Assembly: GCA_002413305.1 (NCBI GenBank)
Contig: DHWS01000113.1
Coordinates: 1 to 30,993, forward strand
DNA: 30,993 bases
Direction of reading: 5' to 3'
Source: Actinobacteria bacterium UBA5176
GTDB lineage: Bacteria > Actinomycetota > UBA4738
The translations under genes and the position numbers were made by a program. The notes beneath the pieces are model-generated. The model saw nothing but the letters and a program-made list of their open reading frames with translations. It did not search any database and was not told the DNA's origin. Shown in pieces: positions 21,640 through 29,431 of the stretch (positions are counted from its first letter, which is position 1; each line of letters starts with the position of its first letter).

Positions 21640-22673
21640 GCGGTGGGGCCGTTCCCGTAGCGGGCCCCGACGCGGTCGGCGTACTCGGCGAGCTGTTCGA
21701 CCAGCGGTCCACCCTTGATCAGCAGGACGTTCTCCGCGTTGTGCTCGCCGCCCTTCGACAGGTTGTAGCTCCCGGCGACGATGGAGCCGTCGGCGAGCAC
21801 AGCCTTCGCGTGCATGTAGTCGTGGACCGAACCCTCCGCGTACGGCGTGGACCGCTTCCCGGCGAGGCGCGGCGAGATGTCCGCCCAGGCTTCGATCTTC
21901 CACCGGTTCGTCGGGACCCCGGCCCACTGGCCGTGGACCTCCTCCATCTGCGTGAGGTCGACGGCCCCGCCGAAGTCGAACCCGCGATGCGGGGCGATCT
22001 CCGCCAGCGTGCCGAGGATCGCCCCGGACGTGACCACCGGGGACAGCAGGCGGATGCGGTGCTTCGCGTGGGCGAGGCGTTCGGCGGCGAGGTGGGCCAA
22101 AGAAGGGCCGCGCGGGGAGAAGAACGGCTGGACGGTTCCATCGCCCACGGCGACCTGGGGGCCCGAGCCGCCGCTCGACTCGACGGTCTGCTTGGCCCAG
22201 AGTTCCTCGAAGTTCTCCACGTAGGCGGCGGCGAGGGCGGACGACGCCACCCGCAGGATCACGTTCTCCTCCAGGCCGAATGCGTCGTCGGTCCAGTTCA
22301 GCGAACCCGTCCACACCGCCGAGTCGTCGCGCACGACGTACTTGTGGTGCATCAGGCTCCCCTGCGCGCTGTGGACGCCGCGGGTGGGCACCTCCAGGCC
22401 CTCGAGCTCGTTCGGGTCGGCCCTGGGCGGGCGAGGCGCCGAGGGGACCGGCAACCGCTCCATGTTGAACGCCACCCGGACCTTCACCCCCCGGCGCTGC
22501 GCGGCCTCCAGCGCGTCCGCCACGCGCGCGCTGGAGCCCGAGGCGGCGTGGAAGTCGTAGATCGCCACCGACAGCGAACGGTTCGCCTCGCCGATCCACG
22601 CGGCCAGCTCCGAGGCGACGTCCTGCGCCGGACGTGTCCCGGGGTCCAGGAAATCGGCTTCGAGGTCGGCCAT
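21624..22673 (-). CDS. Phospholipase D-like (HKD) domain protein
   Basis: The 349-residue protein contains both halves of a phospholipase-D-type active site. Motif one is MHHKYVVRDDSAVWTGSLNW and motif two is DYMHAKAVLADGSIVAGSYN, each with HxK, a downstream Asp and G-S-x-N. The two halves form one active site acting through a phosphohistidine. Members include lipases, cardiolipin synthases and nucleases; without a membrane segment or signal peptide here, a cytosolic nuclease or phosphodiesterase is as likely as lipid action. It follows the LOG-like gene by ten bases on the same strand. It ends inside prcA (convergent overlap 21624-21639). Confidence 0.85.
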   Translation of the reverse strand: MADLEADFLDPGTRPAQDVASELAAWIGEANRSLSVAIYDFHAASGSSARVADALEAAQRRGVKVRVAFNMERLPVPSAPRPPRADPNELEGLEVPTRGVHSAQGSLMHHKYVVRDDSAVWTGSLNWTDDAFGLEENVILRVASSALAAAYVENFEELWAKQTVESSGGSGPQVAVGDGTVQPFFSPRGPSLAHLAAERLAHAKHRIRLLSPVVTSGAILGTLAEIAPHRGFDFGGAVDLTQMEEVHGQWAGVPTNRWKIEAWADISPRLAGKRSTPYAEGSVHDYMHAKAVLADGSIVAGSYNLSKGGEHNAENVLLIKGGPLVEQLAEYADRVGARYGNGPTAQPAR

Positions 22674-22683
22674 CGGGTGTGGC

Positions 22684-23412
22684 CTACTCCGAGCCGGACG
22701 TGCCGGGCGCGGCGGGGGAGCCGGTGGCCTCCGGACGCATATGGCCCACGATCGCCCGGACCGCTTCGGCCGGCTCGTCGGTGACCCACAACAGCGCGAG
22801 GTCGTCCGCCGAGATCAGGCCCCTGGGGAGCAGCGTGTCCTGGATCCATTCGAGCTGCGGCTCCCAGTGCGACCGCCGGAACAGCACCACGGGGAAATGG
22901 GACACCTTGCCGGTCTGGATCAGCGTGAGCGATTCGAACAGCTCGTCCAGCGTCCCGAACCCGCCGGGGAACACGACGAATCCCTCGGCTGCCTTCACGA
23001 ACATCACCTTGCGCGCGTAGAAGTGCCGGAACGTCAGCGAGACGTCGAGGTAGGGGTTCGACGCCTGCTCGTGGGGGAGCTCGATGTTGAAGCCAACGGA
23101 CAGGCCGCCGCCCTCGCGTGCGCCCCGGTTCGCGGCCTCCATGATCCCGGGTCCGCCGCCCGTGACCACGGCCATGCCGGCCTCGGCGAACAGGCGACCG
23201 GTGGTGACCGCGTCCCGGTAGTCGGGGCTCTCCGCGGAGAGCCGGGCCGACCCGAAGATCGTGACCGCGGACCGGTCGAGCCGGTCGACGGTCTCGAAGC
23301 CCATCCGGAACTCGTCCGCGATCATCTGGACGTGGGCTTCGACGTCGCCTCCGCCGCGGCGGAGCATCGCCTGCTCGGCGCGAGCAGCCGGCGTCGTCGC
23401 ATCCTCTCGCAT
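22684..23412 (-). CDS. LOG-family protein (cytokinin riboside 5'-monophosphate phosphoribohydrolase-like, TIGR00730)
   Basis: LOG enzymes hydrolyse the N-glycosidic bond of nucleoside 5'-monophosphates, releasing a base such as a cytokinin, or AMP-derived adenine, and ribose 5-phosphate. Conserved features are VTIFGSARL (Rossmann start), VVTGGGPGIMEAANRGA, the catalytic Arg in FYARKVMF and the signature FPGGFGTLDE with its catalytic Glu. The frame is open to a TTG at 23448, but ATG 23412-23410 has a GGAG upstream and keeps the whole domain, giving 242 residues. The N-terminal ~50 residues precede the domain and may affect oligomerisation. It is cotranscribed with the phospholipase-D-like gene and divergent from pafA. 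Confidence 0.85.
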   Translation of the reverse strand: MREDATTPAARAEQAMLRRGGGDVEAHVQMIADEFRMGFETVDRLDRSAVTIFGSARLSAESPDYRDAVTTGRLFAEAGMAVVTGGGPGIMEAANRGAREGGGLSVGFNIELPHEQASNPYLDVSLTFRHFYARKVMFVKAAEGFVVFPGGFGTLDELFESLTLIQTGKVSHFPVVLFRRSHWEPQLEWIQDTLLPRGLISADDLALLWVTDEPAEAVRAIVGHMRPEATGSPAAPGTSGSE

Positions 23413-23482
23413 GCGCCACAGTCTCCGGGCCTTCCGCGCGGATGGCAAGGAGCGCCTCGGCGGTCCGAAGGTGGTTCGCGCC

Positions 23483-23488
23483 TAGACT
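23483..23488 (+). promoter_or_regulatory. -10 element of a probable leaderless pafA promoter
   Basis: TAGACT is followed by exactly six bases and the pafA GTG at 23495, so transcription would begin at the start codon. No ribosome-binding site is present between them. The identical spacing occurs at 28741-28753. Confidence 0.5.
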
Positions 23489-23494
23489 GATGGC

Positions 23495-24853
23495 GTGGAG
23501 CGGCGGATCTTCGGCCTGGAGAACGAGTACGGGGTGACGTGCACGTTCCGCGGCCAGCGCCGGCTCAGCCCCGACGAGGTGGCGCGGTACCTGTTCCGGC
23601 GCGTGGTGCACTGGGGTCGAAGCTCGAACGTGTTCCTGGAGAACGGGGCGCGGCTGTACCTCGACGTCGGTTCGCACCCCGAGTACGCCACCCCCGAGTG
23701 CGACAGCGTGCTCGACCTGATCGCCCACGACAAGGCGGGGGAGCGGATCCTGGAAGCCCTGCTGGGCGCGGCCGAGGTTCGCCTGCACGAGGAGGGCATC
23801 TCCGGCGATGTGTACCTGTTCAAGAACAACACCGACTCGGCGGGCAACTCCTACGGGTGCCACGAGAACTACCTGGTGGCCCGGCAGGGCGAGTTCGCCA
23901 GGATCGCCGACATCCTGATCCCGTTCTTCGTCACCCGCCAGATCCTCTGCGGGGCCGGGAAGGTCCTCCACGGGCCGCGGGGCGCGCAGTATTCGATCAG
24001 CCAGCGGGCCGAGCACATCTGGGAGGGCGTCTCCAGCGCCACCACCCGGTCGCGGCCGATCATCAACACACGCGACGAACCGCACGCCGACGCAGAGCGC
24101 TTCCGCCGGCTGCACGTGATCGTGGGCGACTCCAACATGAGTGAATACACGACGTTCCTGAAGGTCGGCATCACCGACCTGGTCGTGCGCATGGTCGAGG
24201 AGAACACCGTCATGCGTGACCTGACGCTGGAGAACCCGATCCGGGCCATCCGCGAGATCTCGCACGACATGACGTGCAAGAAGAAGATCCGCCTGGCCAC
24301 CGGCCGGGAGCTGACGGCCATCGACATCCAGACCGAATACTTCGAACGCGCCTCCCGGTTCCTGGAGCGCCGGGAGCCCTCGGAGATCGCGGCTCGGCTG
24401 CTGCTGGACTGGGGCGAGGCGATCGAGGCGCTCCGGGCCGGCGACCTCGAGAAGCTGGAGCAACGGGTGGACTGGGTGGCCAAGCACGCGCTGATCGAAC
24501 GCTACCGCGCGAAACACAACCTTCCTCTGTCCCACCCGCGGATCGCGCTGATGGACTTGGCGTACCACGACGTGAACCGGGAGCGCGGCCTGTATTACCT
24601 GCTGGAACGACGCGGCCGTATGGAGCGCGTGGTCCCCGAGAAGCAGATCCAGAAGGCCATGCGCGAGCCGCCGCAGACCACGCGGGCCCGGCTACGGGGG
24701 GAGTTCATCCGTCAAGCCAAGCAGAAGCGCCGCGACTACACGGTGGACTGGGTGCACCTGAAGCTGAACGACCAGGCCCAGCGGACCGTGCTCTGCAAGG
24801 ATCCCTTCCGGTCGGTCGATGAGCGGGTCGAACAGCTCATCGCCCACATGTGA
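23495..24853 (+). CDS. pafA: Pup-protein ligase PafA
   Basis: PafA phosphorylates the C-terminal glutamate of Pup with ATP and joins it to a substrate lysine. Catalytic Asp57 lies in [17 protein letters not shown]; the metal ligands start with Glu9 in FGLENEYG. The block [19 protein letters not shown] and [12 protein letters not shown] are shared with Dop. The protein lacks the Dop-loop and has the PafA C-terminal domain ([22 protein letters not shown]). Length of 452 is normal. GTG is the start, consistent with a leaderless message and with alignment to mycobacterial PafA (MQRRI). The small zincin gene follows by six to nine bases. Confidence 0.97.
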   Translation: MERRIFGLENEYGVTCTFRGQRRLSPDEVARYLFRRVVHWGRSSNVFLENGARLYLDVGSHPEYATPECDSVLDLIAHDKAGERILEALLGAAEVRLHEEGISGDVYLFKNNTDSAGNSYGCHENYLVARQGEFARIADILIPFFVTRQILCGAGKVLHGPRGAQYSISQRAEHIWEGVSSATTRSRPIINTRDEPHADAERFRRLHVIVGDSNMSEYTTFLKVGITDLVVRMVEENTVMRDLTLENPIRAIREISHDMTCKKKIRLATGRELTAIDIQTEYFERASRFLERREPSEIAARLLLDWGEAIEALRAGDLEKLEQRVDWVAKHALIERYRAKHNLPLSHPRIALMDLAYHDVNRERGLYYLLERRGRMERVVPEKQIQKAMREPPQTTRARLRGEFIRQAKQKRRDYTVDWVHLKLNDQAQRTVLCKDPFRSVDERVEQLIAHM

Positions 24854-24862
24854 CGGCGTGTG

Positions 24863-25210
24863 ATGCGCACTTCCAGGGAGCGGTTCGAGGAGTTGGTGAT
24901 CGAAGCGCTGGACGGCCTGCCCGAGTGGATCCGGGAACGGCTCGACAACGTCGACGTCCTGATCGAAGACGAACCCGGCCCCGGGCGTTCGCACCTGCTG
25001 GGGCTGTACGAGGGGATCCCGCTCACCCAGCGGGGGTTCTCGTACGCCGGCGTGCTGCCCGATCGGATCACGCTGTTCCGGCCGAACATCGAACGCGCAG
25101 CCGCAGACGAGGAAGCGCTCCGCGAGCGGATCCGGCACACGGTGGTGCACGAGTTCGCCCACTTCTTCGGCATCTCGGACGACCGGCTGCGGGAGATCGG
25201 TCGCTACTGA
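24863..25210 (+). CDS. Small zincin-type metallopeptidase family protein
   Basis: A 115-residue protein of the zincin_1 (DUF1025-like) group. The catalytic zinc motif is VVHEFAHFFG, with His96, Glu97 and His100, and a likely third ligand in the following ISDDRL. The N-terminal helix has RERFEELVIEALDGLPEWI, typical of the family. Its peptidase activity and substrates are not established. The start is ATG 24863, with GTG 24860 directly before it. It follows pafA closely in the same direction and may be cotranscribed; a role linked to the proteasome is only suggested by position. The last seven bases overlap the end of the convergent gene. Confidence 0.82.
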   Translation: MRTSRERFEELVIEALDGLPEWIRERLDNVDVLIEDEPGPGRSHLLGLYEGIPLTQRGFSYAGVLPDRITLFRPNIERAAADEEALRERIRHTVVHEFAHFFGISDDRLREIGRY

Positions 25211-26319
25211 GGCGTCTGCCAGGCTTGGTCCCGAACGGCCATCCGGCCGGCCAGGACGCCGGCCGCGCCGGCGGCCAGGAAGAACTCCGGGTCGTCGCCC
25301 GGCGTGCGGCCCATGGACGCCACCTCGATCCCGGCGGCCCGCAGGCGGTCGAGCGCGGGCTCGCCGCCCACCTCCACCAGCTGGTGCTTCTCCTCGAGCT
25401 TGGCCGCCTTCAGGGCATCCCACACGACCTCCCGTCGGGCGTCGTCGTCGATCGAAGGGACGGCCACGTGGACGGGCGACCGGGCGACCCGCCCCAGCGC
25501 GGTCAACGAGTGATGGGAGACGCCCCGATGGCGTTCGCGCTGCTCGGCGAAGCTGATCCGAAGCGCGGCCACCGGCCGGCCGCCCAGGATCTCGATGGCG
25601 TTCAGGGACATCGCCGAGGAGACCGCGGTGGCGCCCCACTCGGAGTCCGTCCCCGTGTTGCCGGGCCCGTCGCCGACCACGATCACCTCCGCACCCAATC
25701 CGAACCGGGCCACCAGCAGACCGGTGAAGACAGTGACCGCCTCGACGTCCCCGCCGAACGCCTGCCCGCAGGTGACCACCGCGTCCAGCAGGCCGGCCGT
25801 CCGCAGCGTGGCGGCAAGCCGCGACAGACCGGCCGGGAGGGCCGCGCCGTCGGTCATCACGTAGACAACGCGTTCGACGCCCGCCGCCCGCACGCCGGCC
25901 GCCACGGGAGCGATCATCGAATGAAGCGGCACCCACACCACGGGGGCGCCGTGCAGGCCGTCGGCGGCCAGCAGCGCGTCCCGGTGCGGGCTCCCCGGTT
26001 CCTCTGCGGAGCGCACGTTGACCTGGTGCGGCGTGTACCGGAGCTTCACGATCCGACCCTCCGCGGGCGCGGGCACGTCGGGGCCGCCTTCGACCGCCAC
26101 GACGATATGCATCCCACCGGTACCCAGTGCGAGCTCGACGGCCATGGTGTTCAGCACCACCCGGTCGCCGGGTCCGACGGGCCCGACCAGCTGCGGGTAG
26201 GCGATCGCGGCGGCGGGCTCAGGTTCGCCCTCCACCTCGACCGACAGCTCGGTCGCGCCGGGGCGTTCTCCAAGCACCGAGGCCACGGTTCCCCTCCGGA
26301 GACGGATCATCTCGGGCAT
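25204..26319 (-). CDS. DUF3866 family protein
   Basis: A 371-residue soluble protein matching, by recall, the actinobacterial DUF3866 family, for which no function is known. Patterns are MIRLRRGTVASVL at the N-terminus, VVLNTMAVELALGTGGMHIVV, VVWVPLHSMIAPVAAG, VYVMTDGAALP and VIVVGDGPGNTGTDSEWGAT, the last phosphate-loop-like. The minus-strand frame is open far upstream, but that part is antisense to pafB. ATG 26319-26317 is preferred (GGAG nine bases away); ATG 26325 and 26310 are alternatives. Its start lies only 18 bases from the divergent pafB start. Confidence 0.75.
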   Translation of the reverse strand: MPEMIRLRRGTVASVLGERPGATELSVEVEGEPEPAAAIAYPQLVGPVGPGDRVVLNTMAVELALGTGGMHIVVAVEGGPDVPAPAEGRIVKLRYTPHQVNVRSAEEPGSPHRDALLAADGLHGAPVVWVPLHSMIAPVAAGVRAAGVERVVYVMTDGAALPAGLSRLAATLRTAGLLDAVVTCGQAFGGDVEAVTVFTGLLVARFGLGAEVIVVGDGPGNTGTDSEWGATAVSSAMSLNAIEILGGRPVAALRISFAEQRERHRGVSHHSLTALGRVARSPVHVAVPSIDDDARREVVWDALKAAKLEEKHQLVEVGGEPALDRLRAAGIEVASMGRTPGDDPEFFLAAGAAGVLAGRMAVRDQAWQTPQ

Positions 26320-26325
26320 TATCAT
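26320..26325 (+). promoter_or_regulatory. Candidate -10 element for pafB overlapping the divergent start
   Basis: TATCAT, five of six consensus bases, lies 12 bases before the pafB ATG (26338), giving a leader of only about five bases. It overlaps the alternative start codons of the DUF3866 gene. Confidence 0.4.
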
Positions 26326-26337
26326 CGGCTCCAGCCC

Positions 26338-27300
26338 ATGCATCCGCTCGAGCGCCTCCTGAACCTGGTCGCGCTGCTCCTGAACGCCCGCCGGCCATTG
26401 ACCTTCGAGGAGATCCGCCGGGTGATCCCCGCGTACCGGCAAGGCGACGGCGCCGCGGCCAAACGGATGTTCGAACGGGACAAGGAGACGCTCAAGGAGA
26501 TCGGCGTGCCGATCGACCTCGCACCGACCGATGCGTGGGAGGTCGAACAGGGCTACCGGATCCCGAAGGACCGCTACTACCTCCCCGAGGTCGAATTCAC
26601 CCCGGACGAGGTCTGGGCGCTGTTCGTCGCCGCCCACGCGCCGGGCCACGAATGGGAGGGCGACGAGGCCGCGGTCGCCTTCCAGAAGCTCTCCACCGGT
26701 ACCGACACGAACGTGCTGGCGGCGATGGCCGAACGGACCCCCGCGCCGGGCATCGACGCATCCGGCCCGCACCTCGGGGCGATCGCCGACGCGCTGGCGC
26801 GCAGGCGCGCCATCCGGTTCCGGTACAAGCCGACCCAGGGGAAGCCCGGCCAGCGCGACGTCGACCCGTTCGCCCTGGTGTTCCGGAGCGGCAACTGGTA
26901 CCTGGTCGGGAGCGACCGGTCCCGGGGCGAGATCCGTTCGTTCCGGCTCTCCCGCCTGGCGTCGCCGGTGAAGGACGTCGGACCGGCCGAACCGCCGCCG
27001 GAGGGGTTCGACGCGGCCGGGCATCTCCAGTCCGGTCCCTGGGGCTTGGGGCGGCCGGCCGAGCGAGCCCGGGTTGCGCTGAGCCCGAAGGTCGCGTGGT
27101 GGGCGCTGGCTGGGGCGCCCGGCGCCACCGTCACCCGCGCAGGCCGGGACGGCTGGGTCGAAGCCGACCTCCCAGCGAGCGAGACGGGAGCCTTCGCCGC
27201 GTGGGTGATGCAGTTCGGCCCGGACGCCCGGGTTCTCTCGCCGAGATCGATCCGGCGGCAGGTCGAAGCGAGGCTGGAGGCCCTGGCCGGTGCCGGGTAA
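26338..27300 (+). CDS. pafB: Transcription activator subunit PafB (HTH-WYL)
   Basis: PafB pairs with PafC to activate many DNA-damage genes independently of LexA/RecA in mycobacteria. A winged helix-turn-helix (about residues 5-62: LERLLNLVALLLNARRPLT, then MFERDKETLKEIGVPI) is followed by a WYL domain (about 140-210, IRFRYK and GNWYLVGSDRSRGEIRSFRLSRL) and a C-terminal WCX extension. The frame is open far upstream, but only the ATG at 26338 aligns with the family start. No ribosome-binding site precedes it, fitting a near-leaderless message. It overlaps pafC by 11 bases. 320 residues, as expected. Confidence 0.93.
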   Translation: MHPLERLLNLVALLLNARRPLTFEEIRRVIPAYRQGDGAAAKRMFERDKETLKEIGVPIDLAPTDAWEVEQGYRIPKDRYYLPEVEFTPDEVWALFVAAHAPGHEWEGDEAAVAFQKLSTGTDTNVLAAMAERTPAPGIDASGPHLGAIADALARRRAIRFRYKPTQGKPGQRDVDPFALVFRSGNWYLVGSDRSRGEIRSFRLSRLASPVKDVGPAEPPPEGFDAAGHLQSGPWGLGRPAERARVALSPKVAWWALAGAPGATVTRAGRDGWVEADLPASETGAFAAWVMQFGPDARVLSPRSIRRQVEARLEALAGAG

Positions 27301-28279
27301 GCGAGGGCCGAAGCGTTCGACGGGCCGGGCCGCCGACCGGCTGCGCCGGCTGCTGGTGGTCGTCCCATACGTCCTGCACCATCCGGGCACACCGGTCGCC
27401 GAGCTGTCACAGACGTTCGACGTGAGCGAGGCCGAGCTCCTCGACGACCTGAACCTGCTGTTCCTGGCCGGGCTCCCGCCCTACGGGCCCGGCGAGCTGA
27501 TCGACGTGTCGGTCGAAGAGGGCCGCGTCTGGATCGGGATGGCCGACTACTTCTCACGGCCGGTCCGACTGACCCGGTCGGAGGCGCTGGCCCTCTACCT
27601 GCGGGGGAAGGCGCTGCTGGGGGCGCCCGGACTCGAGGAGGCCCCGGCCCTCCAGTCCGCACTGGACAAGATCGAGGGCGGGCTGGGGGAGGAGACGCTG
27701 GCGAACCTGGCCGGGAGGGTCGAAGTGGGCGCCTCCGGGACGTCCGCCAGGAACCTGGCCGCCGTCCGCCGGGCCGTCGAACGGCGGGAGCGACTGGCGA
27801 TCGAGTATTACTCGGCGGGACGCGACGAGCTGGCCACCCGCCGGATCGACCCCGAGCACGTCTATTCCGCCATCGGCAACTGGTACGTGGTGGCCTGGGA
27901 CCACCGCTCGGGCGAGGAGCGGACGTTCCGCGCCGACCGCATCCGGTCGGCGGCCGAGACGGGGGAGACGTTCGATCCACGCGGCCTGTCGGGACCGGGG
28001 CGACCCCTGTACACACGGACCGCGAAGGACGTCCCCGTTCGGCTGCTGCTGGGAGCGGGCGCGCGGTGGGTGGCCGAATACTACGAGACGGAGAGCCCGA
28101 AGGAGCGCCCCGACGGCAGCCTCGAGGTGACGCTTCCCACAAAGGACCTCCAGTGGGTGGCGAAACTGATCCTCCGGCTCGGCGGCGAAGCGCAGGTCCT
28201 GGACCCTCCCGAGCTGGCTGGGATGGTTCGGGAGACGGCGCGCCGGACGCTCGAGGCCTACCGCTCGGCGGCCGGCTGA
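27290..28279 (+). CDS. pafC: Transcription activator subunit PafC (HTH-WYL)
   Basis: PafC is the partner of PafB and has the same architecture. The N-terminal winged helix (LRRLLVVVPYVLHHPGTPVA, SEAELLDDLNLLFLAGLPPY) is followed by the WYL domain (about 165-230: LAIEYYSAGRDELATRRIDP, GNWYVVAWDHRSGEERTFRADRI) and a WCX domain ending in TRRTLEAY-like sequence. The WYL domain is thought to bind a ligand, possibly single-stranded nucleic acid, that switches the complex on. The GTG start lies inside the pafB 3' end (overlap 11 bases), so translation is coupled. 329 residues. Confidence 0.93.
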   Translation: MPGKRGPKRSTGRAADRLRRLLVVVPYVLHHPGTPVAELSQTFDVSEAELLDDLNLLFLAGLPPYGPGELIDVSVEEGRVWIGMADYFSRPVRLTRSEALALYLRGKALLGAPGLEEAPALQSALDKIEGGLGEETLANLAGRVEVGASGTSARNLAAVRRAVERRERLAIEYYSAGRDELATRRIDPEHVYSAIGNWYVVAWDHRSGEERTFRADRIRSAAETGETFDPRGLSGPGRPLYTRTAKDVPVRLLLGAGARWVAEYYETESPKERPDGSLEVTLPTKDLQWVAKLILRLGGEAQVLDPPELAGMVRETARRTLEAYRSAAG

Positions 28280-28356
28280 GCCGGCGCTCCGCGGCCCCGG
28301 CAACTGTGCGTTCCCCTCTCAAGCCCGGCCGGAACGAGGCCGATACCCGGAGCGAG

Positions 28357-28707
28357 ATGACCACGATCCGAACCACCTGCCCACAGTGCGGAGAGGTCGA
28401 CATGGGTCCCGAAGCGATCCTCCTGTCGATCCGCGATCGCGCCGGGGAAGGTTCGTATCGGTTCGCGTGCCCGACCTGCACCCACACCATCGAGAAGCCC
28501 GCGGACCGCAAGGTGGTCGCGCTGCTCCTCTCAGCAGGCGTGGAGCTCGACGAGAAGGCTCGGCAGGCCGAACAGACGGCCCACGACGAGATGGCGGAGC
28601 TGGAACCGCGTCCGGCCGGACCGCCACTCACGGTCGACGACCTCATCACCTTCCACTTCCTGCTGGAAGACGACGAGGAGCTCTCCCGGCTGCTGCCGCG
28701 AGGCTGA
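28357..28707 (+). CDS. Hypothetical zinc-ribbon protein
   Basis: A 116-residue protein with a zinc ribbon at its N-terminus: CPQC (Cys8, Cys11) and CPTC (Cys38, Cys41), separated by beta strands (GPEAILLSIRDR, GSYRFACP). The second half is acidic and helical (QAEQTAHDEMAELE, VDDLITFHFLLEDDEELSRLL). Similar actinobacterial proteins are annotated only as hypothetical. The frame is open upstream, where it shadows pafC; ATG 28357 begins the domain directly. It lies 77 bases after pafC on the same strand. It is probably an RNA- or protein-binding adaptor, but that is only a guess. Confidence 0.72.
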   Translation: MTTIRTTCPQCGEVDMGPEAILLSIRDRAGEGSYRFACPTCTHTIEKPADRKVVALLLSAGVELDEKARQAEQTAHDEMAELEPRPAGPPLTVDDLITFHFLLEDDEELSRLLPRG

Positions 28708-28740
28708 TCCACACCGGGCGGGCCGGCGGGCCAGCCCTGG

Positions 28741-28746
28741 TATCCT
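28741..28746 (+). promoter_or_regulatory. -10 element of a probable leaderless promoter
   Basis: TATCCT followed by exactly six bases and the GTG start at 28753, the same spacing as at pafA. No ribosome-binding site intervenes. Confidence 0.45.
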
Positions 28747-28752
28747 GCGGCC

Positions 28753-28989
28753 GTGTGGCTCTGGATCGTGCTCGGGCTCGGTTTGGCCGCCCTCTGCATC
28801 CTGTTCGTCACGGTCCTCGCGCTGCTCCGCCACCTGAAGCTGCTGAGCGGCTCGCTGAAGCGGCTGGGCGAGGAGTTGCGGCCCCAGCTCGAGGAGCTCC
28901 GCAGCGGCTCCGACCGAGCCCGCGAGCAGGTCGACGGCATCGAGGAGCGACGGTCCAGCCTCAGGCCCGGTGCTAGAATCCGCAGGTAG
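28753..28989 (+). CDS. Small single-pass membrane protein
   Basis: The 78-residue product begins with a membrane helix (about residues 2-25, WLWIVLGLGLAALCILFVTV). A helical, charged region likely to form a coiled coil follows (LKLLSGSLKRLGEELRPQLE). This layout resembles short DUF948-like proteins, though a family cannot be fixed. The GTG start is supported by the promoter element six bases upstream. It lies between the zinc-ribbon gene and tatA, and its 3' end contains the candidate tatA promoter. Confidence 0.6.
   Translation: MWLWIVLGLGLAALCILFVTVLALLRHLKLLSGSLKRLGEELRPQLEELRSGSDRAREQVDGIEERRSSLRPGARIRR
28974..28979 (+). promoter_or_regulatory. Candidate -10 element for tatA-tatC
   Basis: TAGAAT inside the end of the preceding gene would give a leader of about 60 bases before the tatA GTG at 29048, which has its own TTGGAG at 29038-29043. 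Confidence 0.4.
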
Positions 28990-29047
28990 CGGCGCCGAAC
29001 GGTCGGTTCGCTCCGAACTGTCGGAACCCTCTCCGCTTGGAGTTTCG

Positions 29048-29389
29048 GTGTTCAACATCGGTCCCGAAGAGCTCCTGCTCATCCTCGTCATCGCGCTCAT
29101 CGTGTTCGGGCCGAATCGGTTGCCCGAGGTCGGGCGCACCATCGGCAAGTCGCTCCGGGAGTTCCGCCGGGCATCGGAAGGCATCCGTCAGGAGTTCTCG
29201 CGCGCCATGGACCTCGACGACGAAGGCGATGGGTTCGACGGGACCTTCAAGACGGTCCAGTTGCCGGAGCAGGTGGCGGCGAACCCCGGGGCCGCGGATC
29301 CAACGGAGTCCTCAGACAACGGATCGGGGCCTGGGCCGCACGATCCCGGGCGCGACGAACCATCGGCCGGCTCCGGCCCGGCCGCGTAG
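29048..29389 (+). CDS. tatA: Twin-arginine translocase subunit TatA/TatB family
   Basis: TatA oligomers form the passage for folded proteins in the Tat export pathway. The 113-residue protein has a membrane helix at about residues 8-22 (ELLLILVIALIVFG), the hinge FGPNRLPEVGR and an amphipathic helix IGKSLREFRRASEGIRQEF, all typical. The acidic Ser/Pro/Gly-rich tail (from about 60) is disordered. A Glu in the helix start (PEEL) and the length are compatible with either TatA or TatB. I chose GTG 29048 because TTGGAG lies at 29038-29043 and the family starts there; upstream codons to 28970 do not align. tatC follows after 42 bases. Confidence 0.9.
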   Translation: MFNIGPEELLLILVIALIVFGPNRLPEVGRTIGKSLREFRRASEGIRQEFSRAMDLDDEGDGFDGTFKTVQLPEQVAANPGAADPTESSDNGSGPGPHDPGRDEPSAGSGPAA

Positions 29390-29431
29390 CGAGGCGACCC
29401 TGCACCGGCGCGTTCCGCGGGGGGAGCCGAC

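Noticed and set aside
22484..24568. A 694-codon minus-strand frame
   Set aside because: It runs antisense through pafA and out of frame through the LOG-like and phospholipase-D-like genes. Its residue composition is Arg/Gly/Pro-dominated.
24850..26337. The long upstream extension of the pafB frame
   Set aside because: The frame is open by chance across the antisense DUF3866 gene. PafB homology starts only at 26338.
26326..27390. The long upstream extension of the DUF3866 frame
   Set aside because: It is antisense to pafB and of low-complexity composition. Family similarity starts at the ATG codons 26325-26308.
26577..28940. A 787-codon minus-strand frame over pafB and pafC
   Set aside because: It is Ser/Arg/Pro-rich antisense shadow of two well-supported genes.
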